DNA from: Burkholderia latens
GTDB taxonomy: Bacteria; Pseudomonadota; Gammaproteobacteria; Burkholderiales; Burkholderiaceae
Direction of reading: 5' to 3'
Length of the DNA stretch: 64,000 nucleotides
Assembly (NCBI RefSeq): GCF_001718795.1
Contig: NZ_CP013438.1
Span: 1,550,001 to 1,614,000, forward strand
Under the pieces are notes generated by a model. It was not told where the DNA came from. It worked only from the letters and a program-made list of their open reading frames with translations, and did no database searches. Position numbers and translations under genes: made by a program. Of this stretch, positions 27,560 through 35,247 are shown piece by piece (within the stretch, counting starts at the first letter, position 1; every line of letters begins with the position of its first letter).

Positions 27560-30138
27560 TTCGCGGCCTCGAGAATCGACTTGAATCGAATTGCAAAGGA
27601 AGCAATTGTGTCAGCTTGATCAAGACCGTTAATAATCCTTCTTGCATTAACGTAATCCTGCCCCTCACCATTGACATAATCCGACAATCTCTTACCAGTG
27701 AATATACCCCTTTCCATTCCGTATACGGTCGCCCATGCAGCGATTTCAGGCTCAAGCATCCGATCAGGTTCGCGAACAAGATCGACTCCAATCTCCGCCC
27801 CGATCGCTCGATAGTTATTTTTCCACGTTACCTGAACATAACCTCTTCCGCGGTAAGTGTAACCATCGCCTTGCTCTGTATTCCCATTATCCTTTGCACG
27901 CTGTCGACGCTTCTCCGTATCAGCCAAAACAGGATCATATTTATTAAAGTAACCTTCTCCCCCTCCCTCGGTAGTAGGCTCGAAATATATAAATTTTTTT
28001 AAATCCTTGCGATATTTTTTAGTCTCGAGCCTAGCCGTTGCCAGCATATAAGCAACATACGGAATATTGCATTCTTTCTTTTTATATTTCTCGTAATAGT
28101 CGAGGATTCCTTGGATAAGGATTTTTAAGTTTTCTTTTGATTCGACATCAAGCGATTGAGTCCCATCCTCAAAAGAAACGTGTTGCGCTTCATATCTTTG
28201 CAAAAATTCATCTACATTGATGCAATTGCAGTTACATTTGAAATTACCCACCAAAGCAACCGGATGAATATGAAAAACCTCCGGCCCCGGGAAACCCGGC
28301 ACACCGGCCTTCACCTCATCCCACCACGTGAGCGCCTCGATCCGCTTCAGCTCTTCCTCGTGCTGCGGCTTGGCCCCCGTCTGCTTCTCCAGTTCGGCGA
28401 TCAACTGCTTCCACTTCGAAGGATTCGCCCACTCGCTGTCGTGCCGCACGATCAGCCGGGATGCCGCCTGCATGAGCCACGGATACCCGCCACGCTCTGT
28501 CTGCGCCAGCGTGCACAGCTCATCTACCGCCTGCTTGCCATCGCCTTTCATGAACAGGGCGTCGTACACCTTGAGCATCAAAGGGTTGAGCTTCGAACGC
28601 GAAGCAAGGTCGGCAACATCGGCGCGGCTCGCATAATCAACCCACTGCCGGGTCGTCGCAAAGATCGTATGCGCCGGATCATGGGCATCGGCCACGCACC
28701 TAAAATCGACCCACTTCTGCGCGAATTCCCGTGTCACCCGCCCGCCCGCGTGATTGAAGTCGCACACCCAGCCTGCGATCGCTTGCCCTTGTGCGTTCAC
28801 GCCGTCCACGTGCCACCAGTTCACCGGGTGACCGGGATTGGGGTTTGGATGCGGCTCGGGGATACGCCGCTCCGGGTCGCGCGCCAGTTCGGCAAGCGAA
28901 TACACGTGAACGGCGTCCGTCTTTCTTGATTGCGCGTCAGCGCCTTGGATGAATTTATTGTCACGGGTGCGTTGATACAGCACCGTGCCCGGCTCGATCC
29001 GCAGGATCGTCGGCTCGGATGGCAGCCCCAATTTCGTCCAGTCCTCCTTGTGCGGACCGTGCTCGTTGACCCATGCACGCCCCTGCTCCAGGAACGACTG
29101 GATGCCGTCGTCGCAGAACACCTCGATGTGCGCCATCCGGGTTCCGGACGTGCGCTCGTCCAGCGAGTCGTAGCGGCCAAGGTGACCTATCAGGTCACCC
29201 GCTTTGACCGGAATGCCTCCATCGCCTTGCGGATTGCCCTTTGTACACACCTGATTCGCCGTCACGATCACGCGGTCGAACATCGAATCCGGGTAGATCT
29301 CCTCGACAAGCGGTCCGCCATTTTCCTGGCCCAGATAAATCCAGCCACCGACGGCACGGGATGGCTCGACGTATCCGCCTGCTTCACTCGGATACAGCGA
29401 TGTCCCATTCAGGTCCGTCAGTTGGCCGAACTCCTGTCCGTGCACCTTCATCTTTTTGCCGATGCTCACGCTCACGCCTTGCGGCACGATGCCAATCGGT
29501 GTGCTATTGGGCGTCGCACGAACCCGCAGCCCCTGCTGAACTGGATCGGCAACCTGCCCGTTGCGCCCCGGCGAGGGCTTATCTTGGGCATGCTGCGTCA
29601 CCTTCCATTGCCGCAACCAGTACGCAGGCTTGGCCCGCTTCGGGAAGCTCGCGTAGTCCTCCTTGGACATCAAATGCATGTACAGACTGAAGAACGTCAG
29701 CTTCGTGCCCTGCGGAAATTCCATCGTGTGCCGCACCAGCGCGAAGCCCGTGCTATACGGCGCCTGAACCGGCAATCCGCCTCCGGTCGCTGCAATCTCG
29801 CTGACCGGGTACGTCTTGTTCGCACGAAACGCGATCAGCACGCCATCGGCGATGCAGCGCAGTCCCGCATCAAGATCCAGCGACTGCCCGGCACCAGCCT
29901 CCGTGATGTGGATGCCACCATGCCACATGCCCTTGCGGCTCACGAGATACGCGCCCGATTGCTCGCGTTTGGCCAACAGCCGGTAAATCTCGTGCTCGTC
30001 CGTGAACTGCGCGGAAGCCTCCGATTGACCCCGTCCCTTGCGCAGGAACGGAAAAGCGAACGGCAACGGCTTCAGCTTGACTGGCGTTGGAGTCGGCGCC
30101 GGCACGGGCGGTTTCTTCGGTGCAGGTTGGTTTGTCAT
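27553..30138 (-). CDS. T6SS effector A: degenerate M23-like body with GH19-type tip
   Basis: The 861-residue protein starts with a Pro-rich segment (residues 1-30). Residues ~70-345 resemble an M23/LytM fold (HGGIHI at 73-78, LYMHL at 152-156, VKAGDLIGHLGRY, MAHIEV at 335-340) interrupted at ~195-270 by an SH3-like stretch. The usual HxxxD and HxH metal ligands are not all kept, so this part may be non-catalytic. After ~628 the sequence becomes AT-rich and ends in a GH19/lysozyme-like domain with YVAYMLATARLETKKY (candidate catalytic Glu ~705), TEGGGEGYF and GYTYRGRGYVQVTWKNNY. It likely cleaves peptidoglycan in target periplasms. A vgrG-like tail ends 8 bases upstream, and the immunity gene overlaps its 3' end. 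Confidence 0.8.
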   Translation of the reverse strand: MTNQPAPKKPPVPAPTPTPVKLKPLPFAFPFLRKGRGQSEASAQFTDEHEIYRLLAKREQSGAYLVSRKGMWHGGIHITEAGAGQSLDLDAGLRCIADGVLIAFRANKTYPVSEIAATGGGLPVQAPYSTGFALVRHTMEFPQGTKLTFFSLYMHLMSKEDYASFPKRAKPAYWLRQWKVTQHAQDKPSPGRNGQVADPVQQGLRVRATPNSTPIGIVPQGVSVSIGKKMKVHGQEFGQLTDLNGTSLYPSEAGGYVEPSRAVGGWIYLGQENGGPLVEEIYPDSMFDRVIVTANQVCTKGNPQGDGGIPVKAGDLIGHLGRYDSLDERTSGTRMAHIEVFCDDGIQSFLEQGRAWVNEHGPHKEDWTKLGLPSEPTILRIEPGTVLYQRTRDNKFIQGADAQSRKTDAVHVYSLAELARDPERRIPEPHPNPNPGHPVNWWHVDGVNAQGQAIAGWVCDFNHAGGRVTREFAQKWVDFRCVADAHDPAHTIFATTRQWVDYASRADVADLASRSKLNPLMLKVYDALFMKGDGKQAVDELCTLAQTERGGYPWLMQAASRLIVRHDSEWANPSKWKQLIAELEKQTGAKPQHEEELKRIEALTWWDEVKAGVPGFPGPEVFHIHPVALVGNFKCNCNCINVDEFLQRYEAQHVSFEDGTQSLDVESKENLKILIQGILDYYEKYKKKECNIPYVAYMLATARLETKKYRKDLKKFIYFEPTTEGGGEGYFNKYDPVLADTEKRRQRAKDNGNTEQGDGYTYRGRGYVQVTWKNNYRAIGAEIGVDLVREPDRMLEPEIAAWATVYGMERGIFTGKRLSDYVNGEGQDYVNARRIINGLDQADTIASFAIRFKSILEAAKC
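28248..29480. repeat. Long direct repeat, copy in effector A (matches 32841-34073)
   Basis: About 1.23 kb of effector A is nearly identical to effector C at a constant offset of 4593 bases. On the 5' (right) side identity stops abruptly after GCTCACGCTCACGCCTT, the fusion joint in copy C. On the 3' (left) side it stops where the two toxic tips begin, just after the encoded HIHPVALV. Such blocks are natural substrates for recombination that swaps tips or deletes intervening DNA. Confidence 0.9.
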
Positions 30139-30185
30139 GACTGAACTTATTCAGAAAATCCGAAGTTCGTTGCGTTCTTCACATC
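29931..30185. repeat. Direct repeat of effector 5' end and vgrG-like tail (matches 30958-31212)
   Basis: The block covers the last ~12 codons of the vgrG-like tail and the first ~69 codons of the effector, and matches the block at 30958-31212 at an offset of 1027 bases with scattered substitutions. It marks where the second effector unit was joined. Confidence 0.85.
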
Positions 30186-30280
30186 GTTGAGCGGCGCGTT
30201 GGACCATGTCGGGAACTTGAAGTCGCCACCGTCAGGGTTGTCGATCTTCAGGCGGCCCATGAGTTCGATCTTTTTAGCCG
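30147..30280 (-). pseudogene. vgrG-like 3' remnant upstream of effector A
   Basis: The minus strand is open from about 30280 to a TAA at 30147-30149 and encodes AKKIELMGRLKIDNPDGGDF, then KFPTWSNAPLNDVKNATNFG and FSE. It directly precedes the effector start and has core-like GC content, yet its 5' end abuts the end of immunity B. It looks like the tail of the gene that normally sits before the effector, most plausibly vgrG or a VgrG-linked adaptor (inferred from T6SS gene order, not from a firm motif). Confidence 0.5.
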
Positions 30281-30290
30281 TACTTGGTGC

Positions 30291-30775
30291 TTATTGAGCG
30301 CCAAGTGATCGATAGACTTCCTTTTTAATTGATTGATACGCGTCTGCGCGTATTGATGCATCATTGTTGCATGTGTGATGCGAAATCTTCCTCTTCATTT
30401 TATATATTACGATTCCCGCAGAAAACGTTGGGCCATCATCCGTCTTAACGGTTCTGTCGTACAAATAGTACGTGTAATCCAGCCGTGAAAATCTAATGTG
30501 CGCCTCCCCGCCCCCCCCGCGTACGAAGCATTGGAAAAATAAAATACGTCTCTCTTGTTTTCTTTGTTATCAGCAATCTGAAAATTTATCTTTCCACCCA
30601 TCCCGTTTCGATAGGCCAGAGCCCCACTTTCTGCTGATTGACAAAGCGATGACACGGATTTTTCAAGTTCGCAGTTGAAGATCGTCGCTTCTTTTTCGGT
30701 GCACAATCCTTCGGCGTGTGCGATCGCCGAAACAGCGGCAATAATCGAAACCAAGCTAGCCGGGCAAGCATTCAT
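30291..30775 (-). pseudogene. Frameshifted immunity protein B
   Basis: From the ATG at 30775 (preceded by GGGGATC) the frame gives a signal-peptide start MNACPASLVSIIAAVSAIAH, then KINFQIADNKENKRDVFYFS and NASYAGGA. At the run of eight G (plus-strand C8 at 30511-30518) it leaves frame and ends at 30407. Adding one G restores AHIRFSRLDYTYYLYDRTVK and a frame running to a TAA at 30291. The restored product (~161 residues) is a small exported protein, the probable immunity partner of effector B. The family is not named. It is either dead, phase-variable or a sequencing error. Confidence 0.7.
30511..30518. repeat. C8/G8 homopolymer at the immunity B frameshift
   Basis: Eight consecutive C on the plus strand (G on the coding strand), flanked by further GC-rich sequence, sit exactly at the point where the immunity B reading frame is lost. 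One more base restores it. Tracts of this size are prone to slipped-strand mispairing and also to sequencing miscounts. Confidence 0.85.
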
Positions 30776-31165
30776 AAATTGATCCCCAGAAATGCCTAAT
30801 GGAGGTGCAACCTTATTGTAACGACCACGCCGATCGGCATATCCATTTTGACCGCCATTTACGATCTTCGTTACGTCGGCGACAGCACCATTATCAGAGG
30901 CCGAATTTAAATTATTTCTCGCCCAAAAAACGAAAGCAGACTCGACGGCATATTCCACCTTGCGGCTCACGAGATACGCGCCTGATTGCTCACCTTCGGC
31001 CAACAGACGGTAGACCTCATGCTCGTCGGTGAACTGTGCGGAAGCCTCCGATTGGCCCCGTCCCTTGCGCGGGAACGGAAACGCGAACGGCAACGGCTTC
31101 AGCTTGGCTGGCGTCGGAGTTGGTGCCGGCGTGGGCGGCTTCTTCGGTGCTGGTCGGCTTGTCAT
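30776..31165 (-). pseudogene. Collapsed effector B (5' end joined to 3' tip end)
   Basis: Residues 1-69 copy the effector A N-terminus (Pro-rich lead, then FAFPFPRKGRGQSEASAQF). They then jump directly to a GH19-type C-terminal stretch, VEYAVESAFVFWARNNLNSA, followed by VNGGQNGYADRRGRYNKVAP, which aligns with the end of effector C (GVESAFVFWA ... VNGGGIGYPERLTAYNNVAP). Several hundred codons, including the catalytic part, are missing. No stop separates it from immunity B, so the frame runs on as one 252-residue fusion. Its start overlaps the stop of a second vgrG-like tail scrap (ATGA). Confidence 0.75.
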
Positions 31166-31212
31166 GATTGAACTAACTCAGAAAATCCGAAGTTCGTTGC
31201 GTTCTTCACATC
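30958..31212. repeat. Direct repeat of effector 5' end and vgrG-like tail (matches 29931-30185)
   Basis: Second copy of the 255-base block. It includes the short tail scrap encoding DVKNATNFGFSE that runs into the effector B start. At its right end it has been joined to the PAAR-2 gene, whose stop codon is supplied by this scrap (out of frame GATGTGAAG). Confidence 0.85.
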
Positions 31213-31460
31213 TGTGTCCCGGCTGACGAGGCAAGGAGGACCGCTCCACACGGCGTGTGATCGCCATCGCGCGACAGCGGTGTGGTGCCATCCTTCATCC
31301 TGCCGCTGCCTTCGATGATTTCGTTGTCACCGTGGATCGGGCACGAAACCCTATCGCCAATTCGGGCCGCCCGGCGGCCCTTCACCTTGATGCGATCCGA
31401 GCCGGTCAGGATCTTGCCGCCGTGGCTCGTTGCATCGCCTTCGTATGCGAGATTTTTCAT
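31206..31460 (-). CDS. PAAR-domain spike protein (PAAR-2)
   Basis: The 84-residue PAAR protein is nearly identical to PAAR-1 (EGDATSHGGKILTGSDRIKV, IGDRVSCPIHGDN, DGDHTPCGAVLL). Only the last residues differ (SSAGTQM instead of SFGGAQVR), because the gene runs into the vgrG-like tail scrap and takes its TGA from there. The zinc-binding His/Cys pattern is complete, so the protein could still fold. It follows immunity C, the same order as in the A unit (effector, immunity, PAAR). Confidence 0.88.
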   Translation of the reverse strand: MKNLAYEGDATSHGGKILTGSDRIKVKGRRAARIGDRVSCPIHGDNEIIEGSGRMKDGTTPLSRDGDHTPCGAVLLASSAGTQM

Positions 31461-31544
31461 TTGGCATTTCCCCTCGGGAATGACGATTTAACGCGGGAAC
31501 CGACGCTTAACCCTTGAGCAATCGATCAGATTAATCGTCGATAT

Positions 31545-32087
31545 TTACTTCGCCTTATCTCTCCAGTACCTTTTGACATCTGCGGCCGTCTTATATCGAA
31601 ATTGAGCCCCCCTTCCTTCGACATAGCCATCGACCCCAGACATTAAATCATCTCGCGAAACACGCTTATTTTCCACCAACACCCCATTTTCATCAAAATG
31701 ATAGGCATATACCTGATAAAGTCGTCCATAGGTGCCATCGCCACGATTATTTATATCCCATGCAACAATGGAAAACACATTGATGCGACCACGCAGACGC
31801 ATATAAAATATCGACTCGACCGTCGGCATTCCCCCCTCAATCGAGTATCGCGCAAATTCTGTTTTTACACATCCGCGCTTTTTTGGCTGATAAAGATCGA
31901 GAACCAGAGGATATTCGGTGGTGCCACTCCGGATAGAAATTCTTGAGTTTGTTGCCAGTGCAGATGCATCTAAAACATTGTTCTTTACGTCTACCATCGG
32001 GCAATCGGTGGCACGTTCAGCACCGTACCCGCTGAGCGGGAAAATGAACAACATCGCGCTCACCACCAAGAACTTGGGAATAGACAT
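31545..32087 (-). CDS. Putative periplasmic immunity protein C
   Basis: The 180-residue protein has a signal peptide (MSIPKFLVVSAMLFIFPLSG, cleavage near YGA-E) and a small Cys-containing body including ATDCPMVDVKNN and GRLYQVYAYHFDENG. No family was recognised. Its ATG lies 1 base after the TAA of effector C (TAAAATG), it is AT-rich like the tip, and it differs from immunity A and B. It is therefore the likely immunity partner of effector C (inference). The frame is open to 32114, but the extension lies inside the effector gene. Confidence 0.7.
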   Translation of the reverse strand: MSIPKFLVVSAMLFIFPLSGYGAERATDCPMVDVKNNVLDASALATNSRISIRSGTTEYPLVLDLYQPKKRGCVKTEFARYSIEGGMPTVESIFYMRLRGRINVFSIVAWDINNRGDGTYGRLYQVYAYHFDENGVLVENKRVSRDDLMSGVDGYVEGRGAQFRYKTAADVKRYWRDKAK

Positions 32088-32088
32088 T

Positions 32089-34107
32089 TTACGCCACCTC
32101 TTTGGGGAGCCCAAGAATTGGGGCTACGTTGTTATATGCAGTCAAGCGTTCGGGATATCCAATTCCGCCACCGTTTACTGCCTTCGAAACCGCACGAACA
32201 TCCCCAGAATCCGCAACTCCGTTTACATCTCTCGTGACGGCCCAAAAAACAAAGGCCGACTCGACACCATATTCCAAATCACTAAGAACAAGATCTGGAT
32301 TTTCTACGAAATCGCGCTGATCATCCGGGAATCGTCGATTATGCTCATCTGTGAGCACCATGTAGTTGCTTTTGAATGTTGTTTGTATCAATCCCCTGCC
32401 GCGATATTTATAGCCATCGCCAGACTCCTCGTTTCCATTTTTGTACCGATCCGCATAAACATAGCTTGCGAGATTTTTTGGATTATGCTCGTACTTGCTT
32501 GTTTCGGTCCATAATTTTTCCCGCCTCCGTCCAAAATTACAGACAATCTCACCCGACACTTCGTTATAGGCCTTTTTCCCTTTTGGCGGAGCATTGCACC
32601 CAAAAATCTGCTTCATTCGTCTCGCCGAATATGAAAGCCCCTCTTCGACATTTTTAAAGCCGCTTTCGACAGCAATCTGTGAGAGAAAATGGGCGATCCT
32701 TCTCGGAGTGGTGACTTCATAACCTTTCGCGTACTTATTGAGCGATGGGAGAATCTGCCGGTGATAAGATTCGCTACCATTCGGATCAACGGCAGCGAGC
32801 ATTTCAAGTGTGATAATTCCGAGTTCTTGTGAAAAATTCGCCACCAACGCAACCGGATGAATATGAAAAACCTCCGGCCCCGGGAAATCCGGCACACCGG
32901 CCTTTACCTCATCCCACCACGCGAGCGCCTCGATCCGCTTCAGCTCTTCCTCGTGCTGCGGCTTGGCCCCCGTCTGCTGCTCCAGTTCGGCGATCAACTG
33001 CTTCCACTTCGACGGGTTCGCCCATTCACTTTCGTGCTTGACAATCAACCGGGATGCAACCTGCATGAGCCACGGATACCCGCCACGCTCTGTCTGCGCC
33101 AGCGTGCACAGCTCATCTACCGCCTGCTTGCCATCGCCTTTCATGAACAGGGCGTCGTACACCTTGAGCATCAAAGGGTTGAGCTTCGAACGCGAAGCAA
33201 GGTCGGCAACATCGGCGCGGCTCGCATAATCGACCCACTGCCGAGCCGTCTCAAAGATCGTATGCGCCGGATTGTAGGTATCCGCCACCGGCTCGAAATC
33301 GACCCACTTCTGCGCGAATTCCCGTGTCACCCGCCCGCCCGCGTGATTGAAGTCGCACACCCAGCCCTCGATCGGTTGGCCTTGTGCGTTCACGCCGTCC
33401 ACGTGCCACCAGTTCACCGGGTAACCGGGATTGGGGTTTGGATGCGGCTCGGGGATACGCCGCTTCGGGTCACGCGCCAGTTCGGCAAGCGAGTACACCT
33501 GAACGGCGTCCGTCTTTCTTGACTGCGACTCAGCGCCTTGGATGAATTTATTGTCACGGGTGCGTTGATACAGCACCGTGCCCGGCTCGATCCGCAGGAT
33601 CGTCGGCTCGGATGGCAGCCCCAATTTCGTCCAGTCCTCCTTGTGCGGACCGTGCTCGTTGACCCATGCACGCCCCTGCTCCAGGAACGACTGGATGCCG
33701 TCGTCGCAGAACACCTCGATGTGCGCCATCCGGGTTCCGGACGTGCGCTCGTCCAGCGAGTCGTAGCGGCCAAGGTGACCTATCAGGTCACCCGCTTTGA
33801 CCGGAATGCCTCCATCGCCTTGCGGATTGCCCTTTGTACACACCTGATTCGCCGTCACGATCACGCGGTCGAACATCGAATCCGGGTAGATCTCCTCGAC
33901 AAGCGGTCCGCCATTTTCCTGGCCCAGATAAATCCAGCCACCGACGGCACGGGATGGCTCGACGTATCCGCCTGCTTCACTCGGATACAGCGATGTCCCA
34001 TTCAGGTCCGTCAGTTGGCCGAACTCCTGTCCGTGCACCTTCATCTTTTTGCCGATGCTCACGCTCACGCCTTCCGTTGCGCCCTGACCCGCTTCATTCT
34101 GCTTCAT
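32089..34107 (-). CDS. tssC-start::effector C fusion (GH19-type tip)
   Basis: The 672-residue reading frame begins with MKQNEAGQGATE behind a GAGAG ribosome site, 74 bases after the tssB stop, where tssC is expected. It continues in frame at residue ~13 with GVSVSIGKKMKVHGQEF, equal to effector A from residue 221. The body then matches effector A to ~422, and a different AT-rich tip follows: RRIAHFLSQIAVESGF (candidate catalytic Glu), GDGYKYRGRGLIQTTFKSNY and VESAFVFWAVTRDVNG, a GH19/lysozyme pattern. The Pro-rich lead and first half of the M23-like region are lost. It would be expressed with tssB, but delivery is doubtful. Confidence 0.8.
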   Translation of the reverse strand: MKQNEAGQGATEGVSVSIGKKMKVHGQEFGQLTDLNGTSLYPSEAGGYVEPSRAVGGWIYLGQENGGPLVEEIYPDSMFDRVIVTANQVCTKGNPQGDGGIPVKAGDLIGHLGRYDSLDERTSGTRMAHIEVFCDDGIQSFLEQGRAWVNEHGPHKEDWTKLGLPSEPTILRIEPGTVLYQRTRDNKFIQGAESQSRKTDAVQVYSLAELARDPKRRIPEPHPNPNPGYPVNWWHVDGVNAQGQPIEGWVCDFNHAGGRVTREFAQKWVDFEPVADTYNPAHTIFETARQWVDYASRADVADLASRSKLNPLMLKVYDALFMKGDGKQAVDELCTLAQTERGGYPWLMQVASRLIVKHESEWANPSKWKQLIAELEQQTGAKPQHEEELKRIEALAWWDEVKAGVPDFPGPEVFHIHPVALVANFSQELGIITLEMLAAVDPNGSESYHRQILPSLNKYAKGYEVTTPRRIAHFLSQIAVESGFKNVEEGLSYSARRMKQIFGCNAPPKGKKAYNEVSGEIVCNFGRRREKLWTETSKYEHNPKNLASYVYADRYKNGNEESGDGYKYRGRGLIQTTFKSNYMVLTDEHNRRFPDDQRDFVENPDLVLSDLEYGVESAFVFWAVTRDVNGVADSGDVRAVSKAVNGGGIGYPERLTAYNNVAPILGLPKEVA
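32841..34073. repeat. Long direct repeat, copy in effector C (matches 28248-29480)
   Basis: Second copy of the 1.23 kb effector body. Its right end (34073) is the exact joint with the tssC-like start. The shared AAGGCGTGAGC at the joint suggests microhomology or a recombination end point. Confidence 0.9.
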
Positions 34108-34180
34108 GGTTCTCTCAGTCCCGTTTCGTATGGCTGTGTGGTTGCGTGAGGCGGTGGAGGCCCTCTTCGGCCGACTGCGT

Positions 34181-34693
34181 TCAGGCATGACCTTCCTGTT
34201 GTGTAGCGGCCGTCACGATCTGTGACAGTTCGCCACGAAGCTTTTCGGTGAGGCGCTTGTCCTTCAGAATCTTTTCGAACTCGCGACGGAACGTGCCGTT
34301 GTCGAGCAAATTCGATTTGAGGTCGCGCAACAGATTGCGCATCGCCAGCATGGCTTGCAACTCCGGGATCTGGCGAGCAACCTGCTCCGGTTCGAAATCC
34401 TTCATCGAGCGGAACGAGAGGTTCACCGGAAGCTCCGATCCGTCGCCGGCCAGCATGTTCTCCGCGGACATCTTCAGATCCGGCGCATAGTCGGCCAGGA
34501 CAGCATCGAAGTTGTTCTTGTCGATATTGACCTTCTTGCGCTCGGCAAGCGGCGCTTGCTCACGGCCCGCGCTGAAGTCGCCCGCAACGAGCAGCTTGAG
34601 CGGCAGCTCGACCTTCTTCTGGGCTCCGCCCGTATGCAAATCCAATGTAATGGACACACGGCTTTTCGGAATTTCTCTCTGAAAGCTATCCAT
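34181..34693 (-). CDS. tssB: T6SS sheath small subunit TssB
   Basis: The 170-residue protein is a normal-length TssB (VipA/ImpB): SRVSITLDLHTGGAQKKVEL, PLKLLVAGDFS, then NLSFRSMKDFEPEQVARQIP and ELQAMLAMRNLLRDLKSNLL. TssB pairs with TssC to build the contractile sheath. The start is the ATG at 34693, 6 bases after AAGGA; the TTG at 34699 is an alternative. It is the first gene of the minus arm, and the following tssC is reduced to its start codons (see fusion gene), so TssB has no partner in this cluster. Confidence 0.93.
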   Translation of the reverse strand: MDSFQREIPKSRVSITLDLHTGGAQKKVELPLKLLVAGDFSAGREQAPLAERKKVNIDKNNFDAVLADYAPDLKMSAENMLAGDGSELPVNLSFRSMKDFEPEQVARQIPELQAMLAMRNLLRDLKSNLLDNGTFRREFEKILKDKRLTEKLRGELSQIVTAATQQEGHA

Positions 34694-35247
34694 TTGCAAT
34701 CCTTATTTAGTGATGGTAAAGCCCGAGCAGGTGCGCGACGCGTTCGACACGATACTGAGTTCGTCATGCACATCACGCGGAGCATGCTCCGATCGGAGTT
34801 TCATCGTGTGGTTTCGGTTAGCACGACGAAATCGCTTGGCACTTATACTCGGTAAACACGACATGCGTCAAAGCATGTTGCACGTCTGCCACGCGCTCAA
34901 ATGCAAACCAATTCAAAAATATCCGGTTTTATTTTGAGATTTAACATTTATCGACATTAATCGGGCCACCCTGGCGCTACGCTACCTGCCGCTGAGGCGC
35001 GACGTCCTTTCGCCCCATCACCATGGCGGTTTCAATATAGGACGAGGGTGGCACGTGTTTCGCCACCATCTCAAAATTGCCTCGACAATCTTTATCCAAA
35101 TAATCAATTATTCAATAGTTGATTTAATGTATTTGACATTTTCGTGAGAGCGATTAGCAAATCGAAATACTTTGATATTTCACCGCGCGAGAAAGATTGT
35201 GTATATGTTATGCCCTCTTTCTTATAACGCACATTCAGACCATACTT
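34694..35247. other. Divergent T6SS promoter region
   Basis: About 550 bases separate tssB (minus) from tssK (plus). The sequence is clearly AT-richer than the genes around it, especially 34890-35240, as expected of a divergent regulatory region, and shows no credible gene. A 6-base inverted repeat GGTGGC-N9-GCCACC occupies 35048-35068. A frame on the minus strand at its right end (encoding GEISKYFDLLIALTKMSNTL) has no supporting start and is not called. Confidence 0.5.

Noticed and set aside
26265..31460. Insertion-sequence mediated duplication of the effector units
   Set aside because: No transposase, terminal inverted repeats or target duplications were seen at the unit borders; the direct repeats suffice as explanation.
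28960..34073. CRISPR-like array suggested by repeated sequence
   Set aside because: The repeats are long protein-coding duplications, not short repeats with regular spacers.
35049..35064. Sigma54-like promoter TGGCAC-N5-TCGC in the tssB/tssK gap
   Set aside because: The -12 element reads TCGC rather than TTGC and the same bases form a simple inverted repeat; not strong enough to call.
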